DNA from: Stutzerimonas nosocomialis
Lineage (GTDB): Bacteria > Pseudomonadota > Gammaproteobacteria > Pseudomonadales > Pseudomonadaceae
Direction of reading: 5' to 3'
DNA: 64,000 bases
NCBI RefSeq assembly: GCF_005876855.1
Contig: NZ_QLAE01000020.1
Coordinates: forward strand, 1-64,000
Shown: in pieces, positions 24,360 through 32,927 of the stretch
Position numbering within the stretch: position 1 is the stretch's first letter
Layout: each line of letters opens with the position of its first letter
Notes under the pieces: model-generated
The model's input: the letters and a program-made list of their open reading frames with translations, nothing else
What the model was told of the DNA's origin: nothing
Databases searched by the model: none
Made by a program: the position numbers and the translations under genes

Positions 24360-24896
24360 ATGACTGATCTCAATCAACAGGCTGCCCCCAAGTCCTACGA
24401 CCGTCCCGAGGGCGCCAGCTTCGCCGAATGGTGCGAGTCGCGCATCGCCCGCTTCTCGACCCGTCGCTACGACTGGGACGCGCTGAAGTTCCAGGCCGAC
24501 TACGACCCCAAATACCGCCGCGCGCAGATGCGCTACATCGGCACCGGCGGCACCGGCGTGACGGCGGACACCAACACCATCCCGTCCGAACACTTCACCT
24601 TCTCCACCATGATCATCCCGGCCGGCAACATCGGCCCGTCGCACATCCACATCGACGTCGAAGAAGTGTTCTTCGTCCTGCGCGGCAAGATGAAGGTCAT
24701 CATGGAGAAGGATGGCGAGCGCTTCGAGGCGATCCTCACCGATCGCGACATCATCTCGGTGCCGCCGGGCGTCTACCGCGAAGAGCACAACATCGGCGAA
24801 GAGGACGCGCTGATGTGCGTGATGCTCGGCGCCAAGAAGCCGATCACCCCCACCTATCCGCCGGAATCCCCGCTGGCGAAGATCAAGCGCGGTTGA
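24360..24896 (+). CDS. Cupin-domain protein
   Basis: A 178-aa single-domain cupin. Motif 1 is GPSHIHIDVEEVFFVLRGKM, with the two His and Glu that bind a metal ion; motif 2 is RDIISVPPGVYREEHNIG with the last His. The N-terminal 60 residues are an extension rich in charged residues. Cupins of this kind are often isomerases, decarboxylases or ring-cleaving enzymes; the reaction is unknown. ATG at 24360 follows the SDR stop by 14 bases with GGAGA upstream. Confidence 0.88.
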   Translation: MTDLNQQAAPKSYDRPEGASFAEWCESRIARFSTRRYDWDALKFQADYDPKYRRAQMRYIGTGGTGVTADTNTIPSEHFTFSTMIIPAGNIGPSHIHIDVEEVFFVLRGKMKVIMEKDGERFEAILTDRDIISVPPGVYREEHNIGEEDALMCVMLGAKKPITPTYPPESPLAKIKRG

Positions 24897-24901
24897 TCGC
24901 C

Positions 24902-25786
24902 ATGACGCTCGCATCCGTCTCTTCGATCCCTGCGGTGGAACGCCCGCTACTGGACCAGCTGGACATGGCGTTTCCCCTGCGCCACCTGGTGTTTCCCGAA
25001 GCGCGCACGGCCGTGCGCGAGTGCGGCCAGGGGCCGACCGTGGTGCTGCTGCACGGGATCGGCTCGGGTGCGGCGTCCTGGTTGCAGGTGGCCCGGCAAC
25101 TGTCCGGACAGGCCCGGGTGATCGCCTGGGACGCACCGGGTTACGGCCGGTCCTCGCCGCTGGCCGAGGCGCGTCCGCGCGCCGAGTCCTATGCCCGGCG
25201 CCTGGAGCATGTGCTCGAAGCCCTCGAGATCGAGCGCTGCGTGCTGGTCGGCCATTCCCTGGGCGCGATGACCGCGCTGGCCTGCGCCACCGGCCAGGCG
25301 GCATCGCGCATCGCCCGGGTGATGCTGATCAGCCCGGCGCGCGGTTACGGCGCCGCCGCGCGCCGGGCCATCGGCGAGCAGGTGCGTGCCGGTCGGCTCG
25401 ACCACCTGGAGCGGCACGGGGTCGAGGCGATGGCCGAGGAGCGCAGCCATCGCCTGCTCTCCACGCGCGCCTCGGCCAGCCAGCTGGACTGGGTGCGCTG
25501 GAACATGGCGCGGCTCAACCCGGCCGGCTACCGGCAGGCCGTCGAGCTGCTCTGCGGGGACGACCTGCTGCGCTTCCCGCCCCTGACGATGCCCTGCGAG
25601 GTGCATTGCGGCGAGGACGACGGCATCACCCAGCCGGGCGAGTGCCAGCTGATCGCCGACCACCTGCATGCACGCTTTTCCCTGATACCCCGGGCCGGTC
25701 ATGCCAGCCCGATCGAACAACCCGAGGCGGTGACCGAACGCATCGCCTCCGCCCTCAAGGCCTCACTGGAAGGAACACGTCCATGA
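24902..25786 (+). CDS. Alpha/beta hydrolase, meta-cleavage hydrolase-like
   Basis: A 294-aa alpha/beta-hydrolase. The oxyanion strand is VVLLHGIGSGAASW, the nucleophile elbow GHSLGA has Ser119, and the catalytic His lies in RAGHASPIEQP near the C-terminus. Length and motifs fit C-C or ester hydrolases acting after ring cleavage. ATG at 24902 is five bases after the cupin stop, and its own stop overlaps the regulator start (ATGA, 25783-25786). Confidence 0.9.
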   Translation: MTLASVSSIPAVERPLLDQLDMAFPLRHLVFPEARTAVRECGQGPTVVLLHGIGSGAASWLQVARQLSGQARVIAWDAPGYGRSSPLAEARPRAESYARRLEHVLEALEIERCVLVGHSLGAMTALACATGQAASRIARVMLISPARGYGAAARRAIGEQVRAGRLDHLERHGVEAMAEERSHRLLSTRASASQLDWVRWNMARLNPAGYRQAVELLCGDDLLRFPPLTMPCEVHCGEDDGITQPGECQLIADHLHARFSLIPRAGHASPIEQPEAVTERIASALKASLEGTRP

Positions 25787-26604
25787 CCGATCTCGAATCG
25801 CTCAAAGAGACGCAAGAAAAATACATCGTTCCCGGTCTGGAGCGCGGGCTGTTGCTGCTCTGCGAGTTCAGCCGACAGAACCGCACCCTGACCGCGCCGG
25901 AGCTGGCGCGACGCCTGAAGCTGCCACGTTCGACCATCTTCCGCCTGCTCACCACCCTGGAGACCATGGGCTTCGTCACCCGCAGCGGCAACGAGTACCG
26001 CCTGGGCATGTCGGTGCTGCGCCTGGGCTTCGAGTACCTCGCCTCGCTGGAACTGACCGAGCTCGGCCAGCCGCTGCTGACGCAGCTGAGCAACGCCATC
26101 CACTACCCCTGCAACCTGGTGGTGCGCGACGGCCGCTCGATCGTCTACGTCGCCAAGGTCTCGCCGCCCACCGTGTTCAGCAGCGCGGTGAATGTCGGCA
26201 CCCGCCTGCCGGCCCACGCCACGGTGCTCGGCCGCATCCTGCTCGAAGACCTGTCGCTGGCCGACCTGCGCGACCTGTACCCCGAAGAGGTGCTGGAAAG
26301 CCACTCGCCCTGCACGCCCAAGACCGTGATGGACCTGTTCGACCTGGTGCAGAGCGATCGCCAGCGCGGCTACGTGATGGGCGAGGGCTTCTTCGAATCG
26401 ACCATCTCCACCGTCGCCGCGCCGGTGCGCAACCACAGCGGCAAGGTGGTGGCCGCCCTCGGCGCGACGATTCCCTCGTCCCACATCGGCGGCGACCGCA
26501 TCGACGAGCTCGTCCGCCAGGTGCGCCACAGCGCCGAAGAGCTGTCGCGCCTGCTGAACTACAACCCGAACGTCGCCCAGGCCGCGACCCTGATGAGGGG
26601 CTGA
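25783..26604 (+). CDS. IclR-family transcriptional regulator
   Basis: A 273-aa regulator. The winged helix-turn-helix occupies about residues 18-75 (LERGLLLLCEFSRQNRTLTAPELARRLKLPRSTIFRLL). The effector domain follows, with LPAHATVLGRILL and GYVMGEGFFESTISTVAAPVRN, the ligand-binding signature. IclR members sense pathway intermediates. It is embedded in the operon it probably controls, so autoregulation is likely. Candidate sites are the GAAACG repeat at 20744 and the shared TATATGAAAC elements near 20861 and 35653. Confidence 0.93.
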   Translation: MTDLESLKETQEKYIVPGLERGLLLLCEFSRQNRTLTAPELARRLKLPRSTIFRLLTTLETMGFVTRSGNEYRLGMSVLRLGFEYLASLELTELGQPLLTQLSNAIHYPCNLVVRDGRSIVYVAKVSPPTVFSSAVNVGTRLPAHATVLGRILLEDLSLADLRDLYPEEVLESHSPCTPKTVMDLFDLVQSDRQRGYVMGEGFFESTISTVAAPVRNHSGKVVAALGATIPSSHIGGDRIDELVRQVRHSAEELSRLLNYNPNVAQAATLMRG

Positions 26605-26606
26605 AG

Positions 26607-27404
26607 ATGAGCATGCACAACCTCTCCGGCAAGGTCGCGGTCGTGACCGGCGGTTCGTCCGGCATCGGCCTGGCCACTGTCGAGCTGCTGCTCGAGGCCG
26701 GCGCCGCGGTGGCCTTCTGTGGCCGCGACGCCGATCGCCTGGCCAGCGCCGAAGCGGCCCTGCGCCAGCGCTTCCCCGAAGCCGCGCTGCACACGCAGTG
26801 CTGCGACGTGCTCGACGCCGGGCAGATGCAGCGCTTCGCCGCGGACAGCCAGGCGAAACTCGGCGCCGCCAGCATGCTGGTCTGCAATGCCGGCCAGGGC
26901 CGCGTCTCGACCTTCGCCACCACCAGCGACGAAGCCTGGCAGGACGAGCTGAACCTGAAGTTCTTCTCCATCATCCGGCCGGTGCGCGCCTTCCTGGCGC
27001 AGCTGGAAAGCCAGCCGGACGCGGCCATCGCCTGCGCCAACTCGCTGCTGGCCAGCCAGCCTGAGCCGCACATGGTGGCCACTTCCGCCGCCCGCGCCGG
27101 GGTGAAGAACCTGGTGCGCTCGCTGGCCGTCGAGTTCGCCCCCAAGGGCATCCGGGTCAACGGCATCCTCATCGGCCTGGTCGAGTCGGGCCAATGGCAG
27201 CGCCGTTTCGAGGCCCGCGAGGAGCGCGACCTCGACTGGACGCAATGGACCGCCCGGCTCGCCCGCGGCAAACAGATTCCCCTGGCGCGCCTGGGCCTGC
27301 CCCTCGAGGCGGCTCGCGCGCTGTTCTTCCTCGTTTCCCCGCTGTCCGCCTACACCACGGGTAGCCATATCGATGTTTCCGGAGGCTTGTCCCGTCATGT
27401 CTGA
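26607..27404 (+). CDS. Atypical SDR-family protein, catalytic Tyr/Lys replaced
   Basis: A 265-aa SDR fold with an intact cofactor motif TGGSSGIG (14-21) and CNAG (93-96). At the active site, where YxxxK is expected, the sequence is TSAAR, giving Thr159 and Arg163; the usual PG turn is IG. Ser146 (ANS) remains. The rest of the fold, RSLAVEFAPKGIRVN and the C-terminal GSHIDVSGGL, is normal. It may bind NAD(P) without classical chemistry or use another mechanism. Start is two bases after the IclR stop; its end overlaps the next gene by eight bases. Confidence 0.9.
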   Translation: MSMHNLSGKVAVVTGGSSGIGLATVELLLEAGAAVAFCGRDADRLASAEAALRQRFPEAALHTQCCDVLDAGQMQRFAADSQAKLGAASMLVCNAGQGRVSTFATTSDEAWQDELNLKFFSIIRPVRAFLAQLESQPDAAIACANSLLASQPEPHMVATSAARAGVKNLVRSLAVEFAPKGIRVNGILIGLVESGQWQRRFEAREERDLDWTQWTARLARGKQIPLARLGLPLEAARALFFLVSPLSAYTTGSHIDVSGGLSRHV

Positions 27405-29094
27405 AGAAGTCCGCAACGAGAAGCCGATGGTCACCGTCGGCACCGCGATCACCGCCTTTCTCGAACACTGTGGGGTCAAGGCCGCCTTCGGCGTCATTTC
27501 CATCCACAACATGCCGATCCTCGATGCGTTCGGCATTCGCCAGAACATCCGCTTCGTGATGGCCCGTGGCGAGGCCGGTGCGACCAACATGGCCGACGCC
27601 TATGCTCGCGCGGTCGGCGGCCTCGGCGTCTGCCTGACCTCCACCGGCACCGCGGCGGGCAACGCCGCCGGCGCGATGGTCGAGGCGCAGACCGCCGGCA
27701 CGCCGCTGCTGCACCTGACCGGGCAGATCGAGACGCCCTACCTGGACCAGGACCTGGCCTACATCCACGAGGCCCGCGACCAGCTGACCATGCTCAAGGC
27801 GGTGTCCAAGGCCGCCTTCCGCGTGCGCAGCGCGGAGACCGCGATCAGCACCCTGAAACTCGCCGTGCAGACGGCCCTGACCGCGCCCACCGGTCCGGTC
27901 AGCGTGGAAATCCCGATCGACATCCAGTCAAGCTTCATCCCCATGCCGACCGACCTCGCGCCCCTGCCGATTCCCGTCGCGGTGCCCTCGGACGAGGCCC
28001 TGGACCGGGTCGCCGAGCGCCTTGCCGGCGCCAGGCGCCCGCTGCTCTGGCTGGGCGGCGGCGCCCGTCACGCCGGCGCGCAGGTCAAGCGCCTGATGGA
28101 CATGGGCGTCGGCGTGGTCACCTCGACCCAGGGCCGCGGCGTGGTCAACGAGGACGATCCGCGCTGCCTCGGCGCCTTCTCGCAGAACAAGCGCGTCGAG
28201 CGCTTCTTCCAGAGCTGCGACGCCCTGCTGGTGGCCGGTTCGCGGCTGCGCAGCAACGAGACCTTCAAATACGCGCTCAAGCTGCCCGAGGCCACCTACC
28301 GGATCGACGCCAACCCGGCGATCGAAGGCCGCTGCTACCACAGCGACCTGTTCATCTGCGGCGACGCGGCGCTGGCCCTGGACGGCCTGGCCGATCGCCT
28401 GCAGGGGCGCCTGCGGGTCGAGCCCGGCTACCTCGCCGAGTTGCGCGAGGTGCGCCAGCAGGCCCGCGACCAGCTGGTCGACGAACTCGGGCCCTACGCG
28501 GTGCAGGTCGAGCAGCTGCAGGCCCTGGCTGGGCGCAACTTCTCCTGGGTCCGCGACGTGACCCTGTCCAACAGCATCTGGGGCAACCGCCTGCTCAACC
28601 TGTTCCACCCGCGTTCCGGCATCCACGCCCTGGGCGGCGGCATCGGCCAGGGCCTGGCGATGGGGATCGGCGCGGCGGTCGCGGCGGCGCAAACCGCGCC
28701 CGAGCGCAAGGTCTTCACTCTGGTCGGCGACGGCGGCTTCATCCTCAACCTCGGCGAGCTGGCGACCATGGTCCAGGAGCGCGCCAACATGGTCATCCTG
28801 CTGATGAACGACCAGCGCTACGGGGTCATCAAGAACATCCAGGACGCGGTGTACGGCAGCCGCCACTGCTACGTGGAGCTGACCACCCCGGACTATGCCA
28901 AGCTGTCCGAATCCCTCGGCCTGCGCCATGCGCGGGTGGGCGACCTGAAGGACTTCGCCGGCGCGCTGGACAGCGCCCTGAGCCAGCCTGGCCCCTTCCT
29001 GCTGGAAGTGGACATGCTCAGCGTCGGCCCCTTCAACACCCAGTTCGCCGGACCGCCGAACAGCGCCACCCGATCCCAGAAGGCCAGCGCCTGA
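27397..29094 (+). CDS. Thiamine-diphosphate-dependent enzyme (acetolactate synthase/decarboxylase family)
   Basis: A 565-aa ThDP enzyme with three domains. The N-terminal pyrimidine-binding domain carries the activating glutamate in MARGEAGATNMADAYAR (Glu59). The central domain is like that of acetolactate synthase, and the C-terminal domain has the diphosphate motif GDGGFILN. Candidates are decarboxylation of a 2-oxo acid or carboligation. ATG at 27397 lies eight bases inside the end of the SDR gene. PAO1 PA3506, in the same position, is annotated as a probable decarboxylase (recalled). It probably supplies an aldehyde for the dehydrogenase two genes on. Confidence 0.92.
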   Translation: MSEEVRNEKPMVTVGTAITAFLEHCGVKAAFGVISIHNMPILDAFGIRQNIRFVMARGEAGATNMADAYARAVGGLGVCLTSTGTAAGNAAGAMVEAQTAGTPLLHLTGQIETPYLDQDLAYIHEARDQLTMLKAVSKAAFRVRSAETAISTLKLAVQTALTAPTGPVSVEIPIDIQSSFIPMPTDLAPLPIPVAVPSDEALDRVAERLAGARRPLLWLGGGARHAGAQVKRLMDMGVGVVTSTQGRGVVNEDDPRCLGAFSQNKRVERFFQSCDALLVAGSRLRSNETFKYALKLPEATYRIDANPAIEGRCYHSDLFICGDAALALDGLADRLQGRLRVEPGYLAELREVRQQARDQLVDELGPYAVQVEQLQALAGRNFSWVRDVTLSNSIWGNRLLNLFHPRSGIHALGGGIGQGLAMGIGAAVAAAQTAPERKVFTLVGDGGFILNLGELATMVQERANMVILLMNDQRYGVIKNIQDAVYGSRHCYVELTTPDYAKLSESLGLRHARVGDLKDFAGALDSALSQPGPFLLEVDMLSVGPFNTQFAGPPNSATRSQKASA

Positions 29095-29105
29095 GGAGCC
29101 AGACC

Positions 29106-29909
29106 ATGCTCAACATCACCATGATCGGCTGCGGTGCCATCGGCATCGGTGCGCTGGAACTGCTGGAGAAGGACCCGGACCTGCGGGTCGACGCGGTGGT
29201 CGTGCCCGCCGAATCGCAGGAGCTGATCCGTCAGCGCCTGGCGAGCTTCGAGCATCCGCCGACCGTGCTGACCGAGCTGCCGGCCGACGCGCGCCCCGAC
29301 CTTCTGGTCGAGTGCGCCGGGCACCGGGCCATCGAGCAGCACGTGCTGCCGGCCCTGGCGCGCGGTATTCCGTGCCTGGTGGTCTCGGTCGGCGCGCTGT
29401 CCGAGTACGGCCTGGCTGAACGCCTGGAAGCGGCGGCACGCGAGGGCGGCACCCGGATCGAGCTGCTGCCCGGCGCCATCGGCGGCATCGACGCGCTGTC
29501 GGCGGCCAAGGTCGGCGGGCTGGAGTCGGTGCTCTACACCGGCCGCAAACCCGCCGGCGCCTGGAAGGGCACGCCCGCCGAGCAGGCCTGCGACCTGGAC
29601 AACCTGGCTGAGGCGACGGTGATCTTCAAGGGCAGCGCCCGCGAGGCGGCGCTCCTCTATCCGAAGAACGCCAACGTCGCCGCCACCCTGTCGCTGGCCG
29701 GGCTCGGCCTCGACCGCACCGAGGTGCAGCTGATCGCCGACCCGCACAGCAGCGAGAACGTCCACCAGGTGGAAGCCCGCGGCGCCTTCGGCGGCTTCGA
29801 GCTGACCCTGCGTGGCAAGCCGCTGGCCGCCAACCCGAAGACTTCCGCGCTGACCGTCTACAGCGTGGTCCGCGCCCTGGGCAACCATGCCCATGCCATT
29901 TCCATCTGA
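29106..29909 (+). CDS. L-aspartate dehydrogenase family
   Basis: A 267-aa NAD(P)-dependent dehydrogenase. The Rossmann motif is GCGAIG (8-13), followed by LLVECAGHRAIEQHVLPAL and the family hallmark ELLPGAIGGIDALSAAKVGGL. A KNANVAATLSLAGLGLDRT stretch and DPHSSENVHQVEARGAFG complete the signature. These enzymes interconvert aspartate and oxaloacetate with release of ammonia. The PAO1 enzyme in the same context (PA3505) has been studied as an aspartate dehydrogenase (recalled). Its presence suggests the substrate carries nitrogen or an amino-acid moiety. Confidence 0.92.
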   Translation: MLNITMIGCGAIGIGALELLEKDPDLRVDAVVVPAESQELIRQRLASFEHPPTVLTELPADARPDLLVECAGHRAIEQHVLPALARGIPCLVVSVGALSEYGLAERLEAAAREGGTRIELLPGAIGGIDALSAAKVGGLESVLYTGRKPAGAWKGTPAEQACDLDNLAEATVIFKGSAREAALLYPKNANVAATLSLAGLGLDRTEVQLIADPHSSENVHQVEARGAFGGFELTLRGKPLAANPKTSALTVYSVVRALGNHAHAISI

Positions 29910-29918
29910 GGCCCGCCC

Positions 29919-31403
29919 ATGAACCTCGACGACATCCAACCCATCTGCATCGCCGGCCAATGGCGCCTGGGCTCCGGGGCACTCTACGCCACCACCTACC
30001 CGGCGACCGGCGAAGTGGTCACGCAACTGCATGCCGCCGGCCTCGACGATGTCGAGCAGGCGATCCAGGGCGCCCAGCACGCCTTCGTCCATAGCGGCTG
30101 GGCGCAGCGCAAGCCCCACGAGCGGGCCACGGTGCTCTACCGCGTGGCCCAGCTGATCCGCGAGCGGAGCGAGGAGCTGGCCCAGCTGCAGCGCCTGGAC
30201 AACGGCAAGCCGATCAAGGAAACCCGCAACCTGGTGGCCAGCGCCGCCGGGACCTTCCAGTTCTTCGCCGCGGCCTGCGAGACGCTCGAAGAAGCCATCA
30301 CCCCGTCGCGCGGCGACTTCATGACCATGAGCGTCTACGAGCCCATGGGCGTGGTGGCCGCGATCACCCCTTGGAATTCACCGATCGCCTCCGAGGCGCA
30401 GAAGATGGCCCCGGCCCTGGCCGCCGGCAACGCGGTGGTGGTCAAGCCGGCGGAAATCACGCCGCTGGCCGCCCTGGCGCTGGCGCGGATCTGCGAGGAA
30501 GCCGGCGTACCGCGCGGGCTGATCAGCGTACTGCCGGGCAAGGGTTCGCTGATCGGCGACGCGCTGACCCGTCACCCGCTGGTCAAGCGCGTGTCCTTCA
30601 CCGGCGGCACCAGCACCGGCAAGCACATCGCGCGCATCGCCGCCGACAAGATGATGCCGGTGTCGATGGAGCTGGGCGGCAAGTCGCCGACCATCGTGCT
30701 GGAGGATGCCGACCTCGACCACGCGATCGCCGGCGTGCTCTACGGCATCTTCAGCAGCTCGGGCGAATCCTGCATCGCCGGCTCCCGCCTGTTCGTCGCC
30801 CGCGCGCTCTACGGCACCTTCATGGACCGCCTGGTCGAAGGTGCCCGGGGCATCCGCGTCGGCGACCCGGCCGACGAGGCCACGCAGATGGGCCCGCTGA
30901 TTTCCGCCGCCCACCGCGAGAGCGTCGAGCGCTACGTGGACATCGGCCTGTCCGAAGGCGGCCGCCTGCTCTGCGGCGGCCAGCGTCCGCAGGGCGCGAC
31001 CTTCGACAAGGGTCACTTCTACAGCCCGACCATCCTGGAAGGGCTGCCCAACACGGCCCGCCTGTGCCAGGAGGAAGTCTTCGGCCCGGTGCTGGTGGCC
31101 CTGCCCTTCGACGACGAGGCCGACCTGATCGACCAGGCCAACGACAGCGTCTACGCGCTGGCCGCCGGCATCTGGACCCGCGACTTCCAGAAGGCCTGGA
31201 AGCTCGGCCGCGCCATCCAGGCCGGCACCGTCTGGATCAACACCTACAAGCAGTTCTCCATCTCCACCCCCTTCGGCGGCTGGCGCGACAGCGGCCTGGG
31301 GCGCGAGAAGGGACGTCTCGGCATTCTCCAGTACATGGAGCAGAAGTCCCTCTACTGGGGCCTGAACGAACAGCCCATCGCCTGGGCGGGAGCAAAGCAA
31401 TGA
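29919..31403 (+). CDS. Aldehyde dehydrogenase
   Basis: A 494-aa NAD(P)-dependent aldehyde dehydrogenase. The cofactor segment is TPWNSPIASEAQKMAPALAAGNAVVVKPAE, the glycine motif FTGGTSTGK, the general base Glu251 (MELGGKSP) and the nucleophile Cys285 (SSGESCIAGSR). Full length for the family. It begins nine bases after the aspartate dehydrogenase stop and overlaps the VOC gene (ATGA). It probably oxidises an aldehyde from the ThDP-enzyme step to an acid. Confidence 0.94.
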   Translation: MNLDDIQPICIAGQWRLGSGALYATTYPATGEVVTQLHAAGLDDVEQAIQGAQHAFVHSGWAQRKPHERATVLYRVAQLIRERSEELAQLQRLDNGKPIKETRNLVASAAGTFQFFAAACETLEEAITPSRGDFMTMSVYEPMGVVAAITPWNSPIASEAQKMAPALAAGNAVVVKPAEITPLAALALARICEEAGVPRGLISVLPGKGSLIGDALTRHPLVKRVSFTGGTSTGKHIARIAADKMMPVSMELGGKSPTIVLEDADLDHAIAGVLYGIFSSSGESCIAGSRLFVARALYGTFMDRLVEGARGIRVGDPADEATQMGPLISAAHRESVERYVDIGLSEGGRLLCGGQRPQGATFDKGHFYSPTILEGLPNTARLCQEEVFGPVLVALPFDDEADLIDQANDSVYALAAGIWTRDFQKAWKLGRAIQAGTVWINTYKQFSISTPFGGWRDSGLGREKGRLGILQYMEQKSLYWGLNEQPIAWAGAKQ

Positions 31404-32380
31404 GCGTACTTGGCATCGACGAGATCACCTACGGGGTCGAAGACCTGCCCCGCTGCATCACCTTCTTCAAGGACTGGGGGCTGGCGCTGGTCAGCGAGCA
31501 GCCCGACGAGGCGATCTTCGAAACCCTCAACGGCTGCCGGGTGATCGTCGCCGACCTGAACAAGGCCGGCCTGCCGGCGGCGATCGAATCCGGCCCGACC
31601 ATCCGCGAGGTGGTCTGGGGCGTCGAGAGCGAGGCGGACCTGGCGCTCTACGCCAGCCGAATCGCCCAGGACCCGGGCTTCGTCGAGGGCAACGGCCGCG
31701 TCGGCTGCACCGACCCCAACGGCCTGGCGATCCGCTTCCAGGTCACCCGCAAGTGCGACCTCGAACTGGAGGAATGCGGCGCCCACAACACCTGGAACAG
31801 CAAGGGCCGGATCAACAAGCCGAGCCCGGTCTACGAGCGCGCCACGCCGGTGGAAGTCGGCCATGTGGTGTTCTTCGTCAAGGACGTGAACGCCTGCGAA
31901 GCCTTCTACCACGACCGCTTCGGCTTCCAGTCCTCGGACCGCTACCCGAACCGCGGCGCCTTCATGCGCACCGCAGAGGAAGGCGGCCACCACGACCTCT
32001 TCATGCTCCAGCTGCCCGAGCCGCGCGCGGGCCTGAACCACGTTGCCTTCACCGTGCGCGACATCCACGAGGTGTTCGGCGGCGGCATGCACGTCTCCCG
32101 CTGCGGCTGGGACACCGAGATCGGCCCGGGCCGCCACCCGGTGTCCTCGGCGTTCTTCTGGTACTTCAAGAATCCGGCCGGCGCGCTGGTGGAGTACTAC
32201 GCGGACGAGGACCACCTGACCGCCGAATGGCAGCCGCGCGAGTTCGAGCCCGGCCCGACGGTCTTCGCCGAATGGGCCATCGCCGGCGGCATCGACGGCG
32301 TGACCCGCCGGCAGCGGCACGTGGAGGCGCCCCAGGGCAAGTTCCTCACCGACAAACCCAGGACGCCGAGCAAGCCATGA
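31400..32380 (+). CDS. Two-domain VOC protein, type I extradiol dioxygenase-like
   Basis: A 326-aa protein with two vicinal-oxygen-chelate domains. The N-terminal domain (about 1-125) has lost metal ligands. The C-terminal domain (about 150-275) keeps the complete 2-His-1-carboxylate set: His155 (VGHVVFF), His214 (LNHVAFTV) and Glu265 (LVEYYAD), the arrangement of type I extradiol catechol dioxygenases. Length also fits. Ring cleavage of a dihydroxylated intermediate made by the Rieske oxygenase is a reasonable inference. The ATG shares its last bases with the aldehyde dehydrogenase stop. Confidence 0.9.
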   Translation: MSVLGIDEITYGVEDLPRCITFFKDWGLALVSEQPDEAIFETLNGCRVIVADLNKAGLPAAIESGPTIREVVWGVESEADLALYASRIAQDPGFVEGNGRVGCTDPNGLAIRFQVTRKCDLELEECGAHNTWNSKGRINKPSPVYERATPVEVGHVVFFVKDVNACEAFYHDRFGFQSSDRYPNRGAFMRTAEEGGHHDLFMLQLPEPRAGLNHVAFTVRDIHEVFGGGMHVSRCGWDTEIGPGRHPVSSAFFWYFKNPAGALVEYYADEDHLTAEWQPREFEPGPTVFAEWAIAGGIDGVTRRQRHVEAPQGKFLTDKPRTPSKP

Positions 32381-32694
32381 GCGAGACGATGCTGCTGACG
32401 GTGCTGCTCCGGCACGATCAGTCGAAGAACCTCGACGACATCCAGGGCCACATGAAAAGAATGGACTGGTGGAACCGCTTTCCGGTCGAGGGGGTGGAGA
32501 TCGTCTCCTGGACCGTCGCCATGGGCCTGGGCCAGATCGTGACGCTGCGCCTGCCGCCGGCATTGCTACCCAAGATCAACGTGGAACTGGAGCGCTCCGC
32601 CTGGGGCGTGTTCCGCACCGAATGCTACCCCACCTACGACTTCGTCCCGGTTCGCGAAATGATCCGCGAGCGGGTCCGCAATGGAGGCCAATGA
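32377..32694 (+). CDS. Small unrecognised pathway protein
   Basis: A 105-aa soluble protein starting at an ATG overlapping the VOC stop (ATGA, 32377-32380). It opens MLLTVLLRHDQSKNLDDIQGHMKRMDWW and has a beta-strand-rich middle (VEGVEIVSWTVAMGLGQIVTLRLP). The size and strand-helix pattern recall dimeric alpha-beta barrel (muconolactone-isomerase or ABM-like) domains, but I cannot name the family. Being in the same register as the oxygenase genes, it may be an accessory enzyme. Confidence 0.8.
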   Translation: MSETMLLTVLLRHDQSKNLDDIQGHMKRMDWWNRFPVEGVEIVSWTVAMGLGQIVTLRLPPALLPKINVELERSAWGVFRTECYPTYDFVPVREMIRERVRNGGQ

Positions 32695-32695
32695 C

Positions 32696-32917
32696 ATGAC
32701 CCTGCCCTACAACGAAACCCATCAGGCCCGCACCCGCCCCAGCACGCCCTTCGAGGACTTGCTCGGCGACTCCATCGAGCGCGCCTACGCTGCCGGCAAG
32801 CACGACCTGCCGAGCCTGCTGGCACACCTGAACCTGGCCGGCCCGCCCTGCCCGCTGAACACCGGCGAGTGGGACGAGGAAAGCTTCAAGACGCTGATGG
32901 CCCGGCTGGGCGAATGA
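32696..32917 (+). CDS. Small recombinase-like HTH-domain protein, Rieske-associated
   Basis: A 73-aa protein containing HQARTRPSTPFEDLLGDSIERAYAAGKHDLPSLLAHLNLAGPPCP. This resembles the short proteins annotated as recombinase-like helix-turn-helix domain found beside Rieske oxygenase genes (recalled). GGAGG lies eight bases before the ATG at 32696; an ATG at 32681 inside the previous gene has no ribosome site. It starts one base after the previous stop. Its role is unknown; it may be an oxygenase accessory rather than a DNA-binding protein. Confidence 0.8.
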   Translation: MTLPYNETHQARTRPSTPFEDLLGDSIERAYAAGKHDLPSLLAHLNLAGPPCPLNTGEWDEESFKTLMARLGE

Positions 32918-32927
32918 GGAACCGAAC

